Below are positions 36,681 through 44,684 of a stretch of 64,000 nucleotides of DNA, piece by piece (within the stretch, counting starts at the first letter, position 1; the number at the start of each line of letters is the position of its first letter). Source of the DNA: Bradyrhizobium algeriense (GTDB lineage Bacteria; Pseudomonadota; Alphaproteobacteria; Rhizobiales; Xanthobacteraceae); the NCBI RefSeq assembly GCF_003062295.1, contig NZ_PYCN01000025.1, positions 38,443-102,442 on the forward strand, given 5' to 3'. Position numbers and translations under genes: made by a program. The notes under the pieces are model-generated. The model was given only the letters and a program-made list of their open reading frames with translations. It was not told where the DNA came from and ran no database searches.

Positions 36681-36932
36681 CTAGATCAAGGGCGCGCCCT
36701 TATCGAGCAGACCGTCGAGGAAGTCCTCCCGCGAGCCGATCGGTCCCGCGAGGGTCGCAAGGATCAGCGCCTCAACGACCTGGCGGGCCAATGACCGCGC
36801 CATCACCCGCTCATTCGTCGAAATGGCCGTCATGGCGCGCCCATGCAGGAATGCGCTCCGCACGTTGAAGAGTTGCTCATACTGGTCAGCGAAGCGTCGA
36901 TCGCCCAGCAGGCCGGCCACCCGTCCCCGCAT
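36681..36932 (-). CDS. HEPN-like fragment, 83 residues
   Basis: MRGRVAGLLGDRRFADQYEQ, then LFNVRSAFLHGRAMTAISTN: the R-x4-H motif (RSAFLH) is that of HEPN ribonuclease domains, and the following helix (VMARSLARQVVEALILATLA) fits the fold. At 83 residues it is only the C-terminal part of such a protein. The ATG lies at the stop of the upstream ORF, so the two may be pieces of one gene split by a frameshift. Confidence 0.5.
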   Translation of the reverse strand: MRGRVAGLLGDRRFADQYEQLFNVRSAFLHGRAMTAISTNERVMARSLARQVVEALILATLAGPIGSREDFLDGLLDKGAPLI

Positions 36933-36933
36933 T

Positions 36934-37311
36934 CTATTTGTGGAGCGCGCATCCCTTTGTGGCGGTCAACCGGCACACCCTGGCCGGACCGAATGCGAGC
37001 GGCGCAAGGTGGATGTGCCTAGTCCGGGTGGCGCGCAGCGCCGCGTCCAGCCCCTTCGCCGCTTCCTCCACAGGCAACGCAAGATGGGCCGTGTCCTTCC
37101 GCAGGTGACATGGAAAGCCCAAGGCTCGCAATGCGGTCGAGAGCGCGAAGGCCGGTCCCTTCTTGCCGGCGTTCGGATAGCCGTCGCGGCAGGTTTCGCG
37201 CAGCCGCACGAAGGCGGGGTGCGCGAGAATATTGTCGGGCCCGGGAGGACGTAGCCGCCACAGGTCCGTCATCGCCGTAAGCATCGCCATGCTGGGACCG
37301 GTCTCGCTCAT
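36934..37311 (-). CDS. Hypothetical protein, 125 residues
   Basis: This frame reads MLTAMTDLWRLRPPGPDNIL, AHPAFVRLRETCRDGYPNAG, LSTALRALGFPCHLRKDTAH, LALPVEEAAKGLDAALRATR. I do not recognise the family. It shares its first base with the last base of the TIR-domain fragment, and its stop abuts the HEPN-like fragment, so these belonged to one minus-strand operon. Confidence 0.45.
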   Translation of the reverse strand: MSETGPSMAMLTAMTDLWRLRPPGPDNILAHPAFVRLRETCRDGYPNAGKKGPAFALSTALRALGFPCHLRKDTAHLALPVEEAAKGLDAALRATRTRHIHLAPLAFGPARVCRLTATKGCALHK

Positions 37312-37562
37312 CAGGAGATCCGGAGCCGCCGCAAAAGCTTGCCGAGAACCGCCTCGTACTCCTCGGGCGTGGAGAAATCGGCGTAGAGCTTGCCTTTCAG
37401 GAACTCCGGCAACTCACATTCTTCGTAGAGCAGCGGCAGCACGACCACCTCGCCGCTGGCGATCTCGCGGTTCATCGCCACGTCGAGCTCCTTCTTCACC
37501 CAAGGGGCCCCAATCGACTTTTTCGACAGGACAACGGCGATGTAGCGGCTGAGCTTCACCCT
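37311..37562 (-). pseudogene. TIR-domain protein, C-terminal half
   Basis: SRYIAVVLSKKSIGAPWVKK, ELDVAMNREIASGEVVVLPL and LYEECELPEFLKGKLYADFS match the second half of a TIR domain, including the conserved Trp-x-x-x-Glu (WVKKE) with the catalytic-type Glu. The first half is missing. Upstream of about 37562 the frame reads into a different gene, the nuclease-like fragment, so a deletion fused the two. Confidence 0.8.
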
Positions 37563-37677
37563 TGCATTCGGCCGCAATGACATGGTCTCCGACAGCCGCG
37601 ACGACATCACCGAACCCGGACTTCGGGTTGATGGTGATCGTCTGGTCCGCCGGATTGCGATAGACCCCGCCATAGTC
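37563..37677 (-). pseudogene. Nuclease-like protein, 3' part, left of IS701
   Basis: GGVYRNPADQTITINPKSGF, GDVVAAVGDHVIAAECKG: a PD-(D/E)xK-type core with the acidic site in GDVV and the E-x-K of AECKG. It is the continuation of the gene at 39177-39429, from which it is separated by the IS701 element. It stops where the TIR remnant begins. Confidence 0.65.
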
Positions 37678-37681
37678 GTAC

Positions 37682-39172
37682 TGCGTCATAATTTTTTGTT
37701 GTCTGTATGTTGCGGCGTTGCTGCCGCAACAGGGACATCGCGGCAAGGTTCTGATGAGCGCGTTGATCAGGCGCACACGCATGGTCGCGATCGAGTTCGC
37801 AATGTGACGTTCAGGCCGCAAGGGGAGATCCTCTGGGTCGATAGCCGTCGGGTAGGACAGACGTCGGTAAGATCGTGGTGGAGCGAGGTCTCGAGGGGGG
37901 AATCGTCTCCCTCTCGGAGATCAGGAAGCCGTAGGCTGCGATGCACATCGTGGCGTGATGATGGAAGCCGCGCCAGCCGCGCCCTTCAAAGTGCCCAAGC
38001 CCGACCTCCTGCTTGAGCTCCAGATAGTCGCGCTCGATACGCCAGCACAGCTTGGCGAGGTCGACGAGCTCGCGCAAGCCGATATCGGCTGGCAGCGTCG
38101 ACAGCCAATACTTGGTCGGCTCGACTTCGCCTACGGGCCACTCGATCAGCAACCATTCCTCCGACAGCAATTCTGGCTTGAGCTGGGTATGTCCGACCCG
38201 AACGCGCACGCGGGCGAAGCGCGACGATAGCCACTCGGATGAACCTTCTCGCCACCGGATCGTGTGCCAGGCATCTTTGGGTAGACCATGCGCCAGGCGT
38301 TTGGCCGAGATCAGATCGGGTTCGTCGCGACGCCCCGTATTGTTCAGCGGCCGGCCTCTCCGCCTCGGTCCAGTGCCGGGTGGCCATACCAGAATCTTCG
38401 GCTGAATGCCGACGACGTAGCTCACACCCAACGCCGTCATGCCGGTGCGCAGCCGAGAGTCAGTACCATAAGCACCGTCCATCAAGGCGACACCGCGCGG
38501 CAGGCCGGCCTCGCATCCCCACCGTATTTGATCGAGTGCAATCTCCGGCTTGGTCTTGAAGGTTATGTCCCGCGGCACGCCTGTCTTGTTCCGGCGCACC
38601 CTGTCCTTATTCCACTCCTTCGGCAGATACAGCCGATAGGCCACCGGTAGGCTGGCGGAGTGGTTTGCGATCGACAGCGAGACAGCCACCTGACAATTGG
38701 CTTCTTTGCCGAGCTGCCCGCAATATTGATGCTGCACGCCTACTGAATGCTTCCCCTGCTTGGGGAAACCCGTGTCATCTATGATCCACGCCTCGATCGG
38801 CCCCTGCCGTTCCATTGCAGGCAGCACCATCTCGCGTACCTTGGCCAGCACCTTCTCGTCCGACCAGGACGCGACACCGACAAAATGCAGCAACGACTGA
38901 TGCTGTGCCGCCGTCCGCGCCGGGGCCGTCTTCGCCGCCATCGGCTCCACGCTCTTGCGTTCGCCCGGCAGGACTAGCCCGGTGCAATAGTCGCGCAGCG
39001 GGCCAATCCGGTCGGCGTGACCGAGCACCCCCGCAAGACCCGCGACATAAGCTGCAAACCGTGCTTCGACCTTCTCCCCGTCTCTCCGATTCATGTCAGC
39101 ACCTCGCACGCCAATCCTGAATCTTCTCAAATAGTTGATTCTCAAAGTCGAACCGTGCGACCTTCTGACTCA
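37682..39172 (-). mobile_element. IS701-family insertion sequence, complete, with target duplication
   Basis: The element is 1491 bases. Its ends are TGCGTCA (37682) and TGACTCA (39172), an imperfect terminal inverted repeat, flanked on both sides by GTAC (37678-37681 and 39173-39176) as a 4-base target duplication. Removing it rejoins the two halves of a nuclease-like gene in frame. It carries one transposase gene on the minus strand. Confidence 0.85.
37811..39094 (-). CDS. IS701-family transposase (intact)
   Basis: This 427-residue DDE transposase from the ATG at 39094 (MNRRDGEKVEARFAAYVAGL) has the catalytic motifs WIIDDTGFPKQGKHSVGV, ALMDGAYG and RIERDYLELKQEVGLGHFEG, with SWSDEKV near the N-terminus. 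The reading frame is unbroken, so it is probably active. A second, decayed relative lies at 41400-42116. Confidence 0.93.
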   Translation of the reverse strand: MNRRDGEKVEARFAAYVAGLAGVLGHADRIGPLRDYCTGLVLPGERKSVEPMAAKTAPARTAAQHQSLLHFVGVASWSDEKVLAKVREMVLPAMERQGPIEAWIIDDTGFPKQGKHSVGVQHQYCGQLGKEANCQVAVSLSIANHSASLPVAYRLYLPKEWNKDRVRRNKTGVPRDITFKTKPEIALDQIRWGCEAGLPRGVALMDGAYGTDSRLRTGMTALGVSYVVGIQPKILVWPPGTGPRRRGRPLNNTGRRDEPDLISAKRLAHGLPKDAWHTIRWREGSSEWLSSRFARVRVRVGHTQLKPELLSEEWLLIEWPVGEVEPTKYWLSTLPADIGLRELVDLAKLCWRIERDYLELKQEVGLGHFEGRGWRGFHHHATMCIAAYGFLISERETIPPSRPRSTTILPTSVLPDGYRPRGSPLAA

Positions 39173-39176
39173 GTAC

Positions 39177-39429
39177 GAATAGGCGGTGCTACCGAGGCTG
39201 GAGACCTTGGTGAACGCTTGCCGCCCAGCCAGCTCGTGAAATCGAACTGCTTTCCGTGCTCGCCATCGGGATGGATGCGGACGTCACGCGCGCCTTGCGT
39301 GCGGAGCAAATACATCGCGTAGGCGAGCATGACAGCGCCCTCATAGAGATGATGTTCGTGGAGGTCGTCCGATTTTCCGACCCGGTTGGGCGGTGGCTCA
39401 AGGGCCGTCACGAGATCTTCGAAGTCCAA
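39177..39429 (-). pseudogene. Nuclease-like protein, 5' part, right of IS701
   Basis: MDFEDLVTALEPPPNRVGKS, DDLHEHHLYEGAVMLAYAMY and GARDVRIHPDGEHGKQFDFT, then a one-base shift near 39214 before FTKVSSLGSTAYSY at the IS701 junction. Together with 37563-37677 it forms a restriction-endonuclease-like protein. It is inactivated by the frameshift, the insertion and the deletion into the TIR gene. Confidence 0.65.
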
Positions 39430-39523
39430 CCCAGCCTCCCGATAGAATCAGCGGGCGCTCGTCGCCCTCCTATTGACAGACGCTTATAACCGGCCATATT
39501 TGCCCGGTAAAGGAGGCCCAGTC

Positions 39524-40078
39524 ATGTTTGCCTACAACCCCGAGAAATTTGCGTCACTCTACGCGACCGAGCTTGGCCAGCGCGTTTGGACCTTCCTCAC
39601 ACAGCCCGAAAACGTCGCTCGCCTGGAGACGGCGTCCGAGCTCGGCAAGCCCGCCGTCGAAGGCATCGAGGAACAGCTCCTCGCCGAATTTCGTGAGGAC
39701 GTCCTCGCTGATCGCGTCAAGCAGATGGTCGGCCACATGGTGCGGCAGATCCTGGAGCAGCGCGACTGGGCACTCGACCAGACCGACGTGAAGGTTCAGT
39801 CCGTGCCCTTCAGCAAGGCGGCGCGCTATCGCCGGCCAGACTGGTTCACCTTTCACGCCTTCCGCAACAGCAGCGATCCGCGCGACGTCGTCATCACCGA
39901 TCGCCGGCAGAATCCGACGCTGCCGAGCGGCGCGCGGTGGACCTTCTACGCAACCTTCGCCAGCCCGCTGAAAGCGGCGGTGGCGTTCGGCGTCAACGAC
40001 ATCAAGCAGCTTCGCCAGCAGATCCATTCGCACGGCTTCCACCGTGTTCGCATCGAGCGGATGATGCGCCGGGCATGA
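39524..40078 (+). CDS. Hypothetical protein, 184 residues
   Basis: The ATG at 39524 has a strong AAGGAGG site. The product reads MFAYNPEKFASLYATELGQR, VWTFLTQPENVARLETASEL, MVGHMVRQILEQRDWALDQT, WTFYATFASPLKAAVAFGVN. It is helical at the N-terminus and mixed after residue 100. I do not recognise the family. It is the first gene of a short plus-strand operon next to the defence debris; the next gene starts 12 bases later. Confidence 0.7.
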   Translation: MFAYNPEKFASLYATELGQRVWTFLTQPENVARLETASELGKPAVEGIEEQLLAEFREDVLADRVKQMVGHMVRQILEQRDWALDQTDVKVQSVPFSKAARYRRPDWFTFHAFRNSSDPRDVVITDRRQNPTLPSGARWTFYATFASPLKAAVAFGVNDIKQLRQQIHSHGFHRVRIERMMRRA

Positions 40079-40090
40079 GACGAGCAGACG

Positions 40091-41014
40091 ATGAGTGATC
40101 TATTCGACGTTGATAGTGCCAATCTCGATCGCGCGTTCGAGAACCTCAAGGCCGCCGAATTTCCGATCGAGCAGCAGCTTCGCGCCATGCTGCAGGAGAT
40201 GTGGGCGCGCTACGAGCCTTATGCCGATCCTGACTTTCGACAGGGCTTCGCGCGCGACGTAGATGGCCGCTTCTGGGAGATGTATCTGGGCTGCACATTG
40301 ATCGACGCTGGCCGCACCTTGCTCCCGGTGGTCGAGCGTCAGCGCGAGGGTGGCCAGCCGGATCTCTGCGTCTTGGAAGATGGCCACCGTATCTGGATCG
40401 AGGCCATTACCCCAGATGAAGGCGCCCCAGGTCCTGACCAAATCGTGCGTCCGGTTCCTCTCAACGAGGGGGGCGGCCTCTTCGTCGCACCGATCCGTCA
40501 GGCGCAGTTGCGCACGTCCGGGGCGTTCTGGACCAAGGCGCAGAGGATCGCGCGCTATCTCGAAGAGGGAGTGATCGTGCCGGAGGACACGAGGATCATC
40601 GCAATCAGTGCGAGCCGCTTCGGTGTCTATGTCGCCGAACAGCCATTGCCGCTGATCATGACCACGTTGTTTCCGATCGGAGACGCCTACATCACGATCG
40701 ATCGCGAGACCGGCAATGTCGTTGACGAAGGATTTCACCCTGCCCCCTTCATCAACCGGGAACACAATCCGATCGCGCGCACGGCATTCCTCGACGAGCG
40801 TTTTGCCGACATCTCAGGTGTGATCTGGTCGCGCGTCGGTCTCGGCAACCTCTCGCGCCGGACCCGCCCGTTGACCTATGTCCATAACCCCTTGGCACAG
40901 GTTCCGCTGGCGACAAACTGGGGCGTCTGGGATCGCGAGTTCGTCATCACACCGCGCGGCGACGAATGGGAGGCCCACGACCTCTTGGCCCAGGCCGCAG
41001 CGGAGGCATCATGA
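40091..41014 (+). CDS. Hypothetical protein, 307 residues, possible PD-(D/E)xK-like core
   Basis: The product reads MSDLFDVDSANLDRAFENLK, FRQGFARDVDGRFWEMYLGC, QPDLCVLEDGHRIWIEAITP, IIAISASRFGVYVAEQPLPL. The order FWEMYLG... QPDLCVLEDGHRIWIEA resembles a nuclease-fold active site (Glu, Asp, then Glu-x-Ala in place of Glu-x-Lys), but this is only suggestive. It is probably co-transcribed with the preceding gene. I cannot assign a function. Confidence 0.65.
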   Translation: MSDLFDVDSANLDRAFENLKAAEFPIEQQLRAMLQEMWARYEPYADPDFRQGFARDVDGRFWEMYLGCTLIDAGRTLLPVVERQREGGQPDLCVLEDGHRIWIEAITPDEGAPGPDQIVRPVPLNEGGGLFVAPIRQAQLRTSGAFWTKAQRIARYLEEGVIVPEDTRIIAISASRFGVYVAEQPLPLIMTTLFPIGDAYITIDRETGNVVDEGFHPAPFINREHNPIARTAFLDERFADISGVIWSRVGLGNLSRRTRPLTYVHNPLAQVPLATNWGVWDREFVITPRGDEWEAHDLLAQAAAEAS

Positions 41015-41065
41015 CGATGCGGCCGAGTCCCCGCGCCCGGCGCCTGCCGACTGACGAGATTGACC

Positions 41066-41221
41066 ATGGCCGTCGCCGATGAGCAGCGTCTGATCACACG
41101 GATCAGCCAACGGAAGTTCGAGCTCTATGCGCTGTCGCTCGACCGCGGGCCCAATTTTGATCCCGCGCATATCTTCGCGAGCTATCAGGCGGGTGAATCA
41201 AGGTGCGCGCATGACATATAA
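41066..41221 (+). pseudogene. Truncated third ORF of the 39.5-41 kb operon
   Basis: MAVADEQRLITRISQRKFEL followed by YALSLDRGPNFDPAHIFASY, 51 residues, then a stop where unrelated sequence begins. It follows 40091-41014 by 51 bases on the same strand and looks like the intact start of a gene cut off by the rearrangement that brought the IS701 remnant. Confidence 0.45.
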
Positions 41222-41399
41222 AACTCAAACCAACTCCCGCTCTTCCAGCACTTCGAGCATCGCCATCGTCGTCGTTACCCCAGATTTCGGCCTTACCGGC
41301 TTTGAGCGCATCAATCAGCCGGAGGGAGCTGGCCTCAACGGCGCCATGATAGCTTTCCTCCGCCTGTATCTCGAAACGTTCGATCTCAGCATTGATCTC

Positions 41400-42116
41400 A
41401 CCTTCGGCCGTTGGATCAAGCTCGCCAACACCGGCTATGGCACCGACACCGCTCTGCGTGGAAATATCACCGCACTTGGCCTGAGCTATGTGGCTGGCAT
41501 CCTGCCACAAACATCGGTATGGACGCCTGGAACTGGGCCGCGGCCGCCGAAGAAGTGGTCGGGGAACGGGCGACCTCCAAAGTTGCTGCGGCGTGACAGC
41601 AAGCACCGACCGATTTCGGCCAAGAAGCTTGCGATCGGCCTGCCATCACGTGCTTGGCACAAGATCACGTGGCGTGAGGGTACGGCAGAGCGGTTGTCCT
41701 CGCGCTTTGCCCGTGTGCGCGTCCGTCCGGCACCTCGAGATTACTGGCGCGCCGAAAGCCGGCCGGAGGAATAGCTGCTGATCGAGTGGCCGGCAGGCGA
41801 GGAGGCGCCGACCAAATATTGGTTGTCAACGCTTCCGGCGAACATTGGCTTCCGTCAGTTCGTCGATATCGTCAAGCTGCGCTGGCGCATTGAGCGCAAC
41901 TACCACGAACTCAAACAGGAAGTCGGCCTTGGCCACTTCGAGGGGCGAAGCTGGCGTGGGTTCCACCATCACGCAACACTGTGCATTGCCGCCTACGGAT
42001 TTCTGGTCTCCGAGCGAGAAACGATTCCCCCCTCAGAAACAGCCTCCACCAAGCTGTTCAAGGAAGCTGCAATTCCCGAAACTTATCGACCGAGGGGATC
42101 CGCCATTGCGGCCTGA
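41400..42116 (+). pseudogene. IS701-family transposase remnant
   Basis: GYGTDTALRGNITALGLSYV, HKITWREGTAERLSSRFARV, then a break and stop near 41772, then YWLSTLPANIGFRQFVDIVK, RIERNYHELKQEVGLGHFEG and RGFHHHATLCIAAYGFLVSE. It is related to, but distinct from, the intact element at 37682-39172. The N-terminal third, including the first catalytic Asp, is missing. Confidence 0.85.
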
Positions 42117-42364
42117 ACGACACGTCCCAAATTCGATCGCCACCGTTCGGAGAAGATTGAACGCGGCTCTCGTGTCCACACTATCTCGATGCCCTTGTTG
42201 CATCAGGCCAATCTCACGTCGAAGTCGGTGAAAATTATGACGCAGTAGGACTAGACCCTATGTTCGCGCCGTGAGGTGACGGGCGGCCCGCCCCACGGCA
42301 AGCTCCTATCGAGGGTTGCGCCGGATGGGCCGGCGCCGAGCCTCAAGCATGGGGAGCGGGCCTA

Positions 42365-43477
42365 ATGAAGGATAGCATTTTCGTGGGGCTGGATGTCCAT
42401 AAGGCGACGATTTCGGTTGCGCTGGCCGAAGGGCTGCGCGGCGGTGAGGTTCGTAACCTGGGGATCATCGCCAACCGTGCCGATCAGATCACCAAGCTGG
42501 TGGAAAAGCTTGGCAAAGGTGGGCGGCAGGTAAGCTTTTGCTACGAAGCCGGTCCCTGCGGTTATGGCCTGCATCGGCAACTGACGGAACTGGGGCAGGA
42601 TTGCATCGTGGTGGCCCCCTCGTTGATCCCGATGAAGGCGGGGGATCGGGTCAAGACCGATCGACGCGACGCGGCGATGCTGGCCAAGCTGCATCGAGCC
42701 GGCGAGCTGACCGCGGTATGGGTTCCGGATGCGGCGCATGAGGCCATGCGCGACCTGGTGAGAGCCCGTGCCACCGCGATGCGTGTGCTCGGCAAGGCGC
42801 GCCAGCACCTGCAGGGTTTTCTGCTACGGCATGGGCGCATCTATCCCGGCAAGAAGGGCTGGACCTTGGCTTACCGTCGCTGGCTCACGACGGTGCGCTT
42901 CGATCACCCCGCGAGCCAAATCGTTCTGCAGGACTACATCCACGCCGTCACTGACGCCGAAGCCCGAGTAGAACGTCTGACTCGGCAAATCGAAGAGTTG
43001 GCGCCGCAATGGTCGATGAAGCCATTCGTCGAGGCGGTGCAGGCCATGCGCGGCGTCGCCTTCATTGTCGCGGTGACGGTGATTGCCGAGGTCGGCGACT
43101 TCTCCCGCTTCGACAATCCCCGCCAACTGATGGCCTATCTCGGCCTCGTTCCATCGGAGCATTCGAGTGGTACTTCGACCAGGCGCGGCGGCATCACCAA
43201 AGCCGGCAACGCCTTGGCCAGGCGGGCTCTGATCGAGGGGGCGTGGACCTATCGCATGCAAGCCCGCGTCAGTCGCAAGCTCCATGACCGTAACGAGCGC
43301 TTGCCTCAGGTCATTCGCGACATCGCCTGGAAGGCCCAGGTCAGGCTCTGCGCTCGCTATCGCCGCTTGTCGGTAGCCGGCAAACCCAAGGTAATTGTCA
43401 CCACCGCCATTGCACGCGAAATGGTTGGCTTCCTGTGGGCGATCGCTCGTCAAGTCCAACTCGGGCCGGCTGCCTGA
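42365..43477 (+). mobile_element. IS110-family transposase (intact)
   Basis: This 370-residue DEDD transposase has an N-terminal RuvC-like domain (IFVGLDVHKATISVALAEG, SFCYEAGPCGYGLHRQLTEL, VKTDRRDAAMLAKLHRAGEL) and a C-terminal Ser-containing Tnp domain (MRGVAFIVAVTVIAEVGDFS, LMAYLGLVPSEHSSGTSTRR, GGITKAGNALARRALIEGAW). The frame is complete. I did not define the element's ends. Confidence 0.93.
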
Positions 43478-43824
43478 AAGAACGATGCTCGACCATATCG
43501 GTGCCCAGGGCAGGAGGCGGGGCGCGGTGGGGAATCCTCGTGGCCTGCTTTGAGCCGGCTTTGCCGACGCTCGTCCTCTAGACCGAGGCAGCCCCAAGAC
43601 GAAACCACGGTCATGCGGTAGCCAACCCGCGCATGAGAGCTTGCTCAACCGTCGTCTCTGGCTCCGCCTCCCGCCTTGGGCACCGCCGAAACTCAGCGCC
43701 TGGGCGCAACCAGGAGAGTCGTGCTCGTTCAAAATCTTGACAGCGAACATGAGAGCAGGCTGTTGAAAAAGGCGCTCGCCGCCGACCGACGACCGTGATT
43801 CATTCGCTCCGATGAGATTCGGAG
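43478..43824. other. Stretch between two IS elements
   Basis: I see no gene here. It includes the end of the IS110 element and the start of the IS5 remnant. Confidence 0.4.
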
Positions 43825-44480
43825 ATGGTGTGCGTGCGTGGCGGCGACAATCGAACGGGCGAGCTGTTCAGCTACGTTGACCTGGAGGCGCGGGTGCGGC
43901 GAGATCATCCGCCGCGAGCGATCCGGACGATTGTGAACGAGGCGCTTTCGGCGCTGGAGCGCGAGTTTGCAGCGCTCTATTCGCCGATTGGGCGGCCGTC
44001 GATCCCGCCGGAGAAGCTGCTGCGGGCGATGCTATTGCAGACGTTTTATTCAATCCGCTCGGAGCGGCTTCTGATGGAGCGGCTGGAATACGACCTGCTG
44101 TTCCGCTGGTTCGTCGGAGTCGGCGTTGACGACGCAGCCTGGGACCATTCGGTGTTCTCGAAGAACCGCGACCGGCGACTGGAAGGCGACATCTCGGCCA
44201 AGTTCCTCGTGGCGTTGCTGGCGCGCAGCCCAAGGTGAAGAAGCTTCTGTCGAGCGATCACTTCTCGGTCTATGGCACGCTGATCGAGGCCTGGGCCTCG
44301 ATGAAGAGCGTCAAGCCGAAGGACGGCTCGGGCGAGCCGCCGGCGCAAAGGCGGGCGCAATGCCGAAGCGGACTTCCATGGCCAGAGACGCTCGAACGAC
44401 ACCCATGCTTCGACCACCGATCCCGATGCCAGGCTCTATCGCAAGGGTAAAGGCAAGGAGACGAAGCTGTGCTTCATCGG
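43825..44480 (+). pseudogene. IS5-family transposase, frameshifted and truncated
   Basis: MVCVRGGDNRTGELFSYVDL, RAIRTIVNEALSALEREFAA, SIRSERLLMERLEYDLLFRW and WDHSVFSKNRDRRLEGDISA lead to a shift near 44235, then KKLLSSDHFSVYGTLIEAWA, then another shift and ETKLCFIGHGLMET. The sequence then switches to an IstB-like tail. The same family is represented by the more decayed copy at 4485. Confidence 0.85.
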
Positions 44481-44556
44481 GCATGGGCTGATGGAGACCC
44501 TCGCCGCCATCGATCGCCTCGTTCACCACGCCACCATCGTCGAGAGTGTATTGTGA
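44481..44556 (+). pseudogene. IS21-family IstB, C-terminal fragment
   Basis: LAAIDRLVHHATIVES is the characteristic IstB C-terminal motif (DRLVHHATIFE). It directly follows the broken IS5 transposase, so two elements recombined here. Confidence 0.65.
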
Positions 44557-44684
44557 GCAATCACAGGCGCAACAACAGCAGCAGACAGAGCTGTTCGCAG
44601 CGTGATATCAGGAGATCGGAGCGGCCGAGAATCCAACTAAGAGATTGGTCGCCGTGGCCCCACCGGATGGGGTCCACTTCACTG

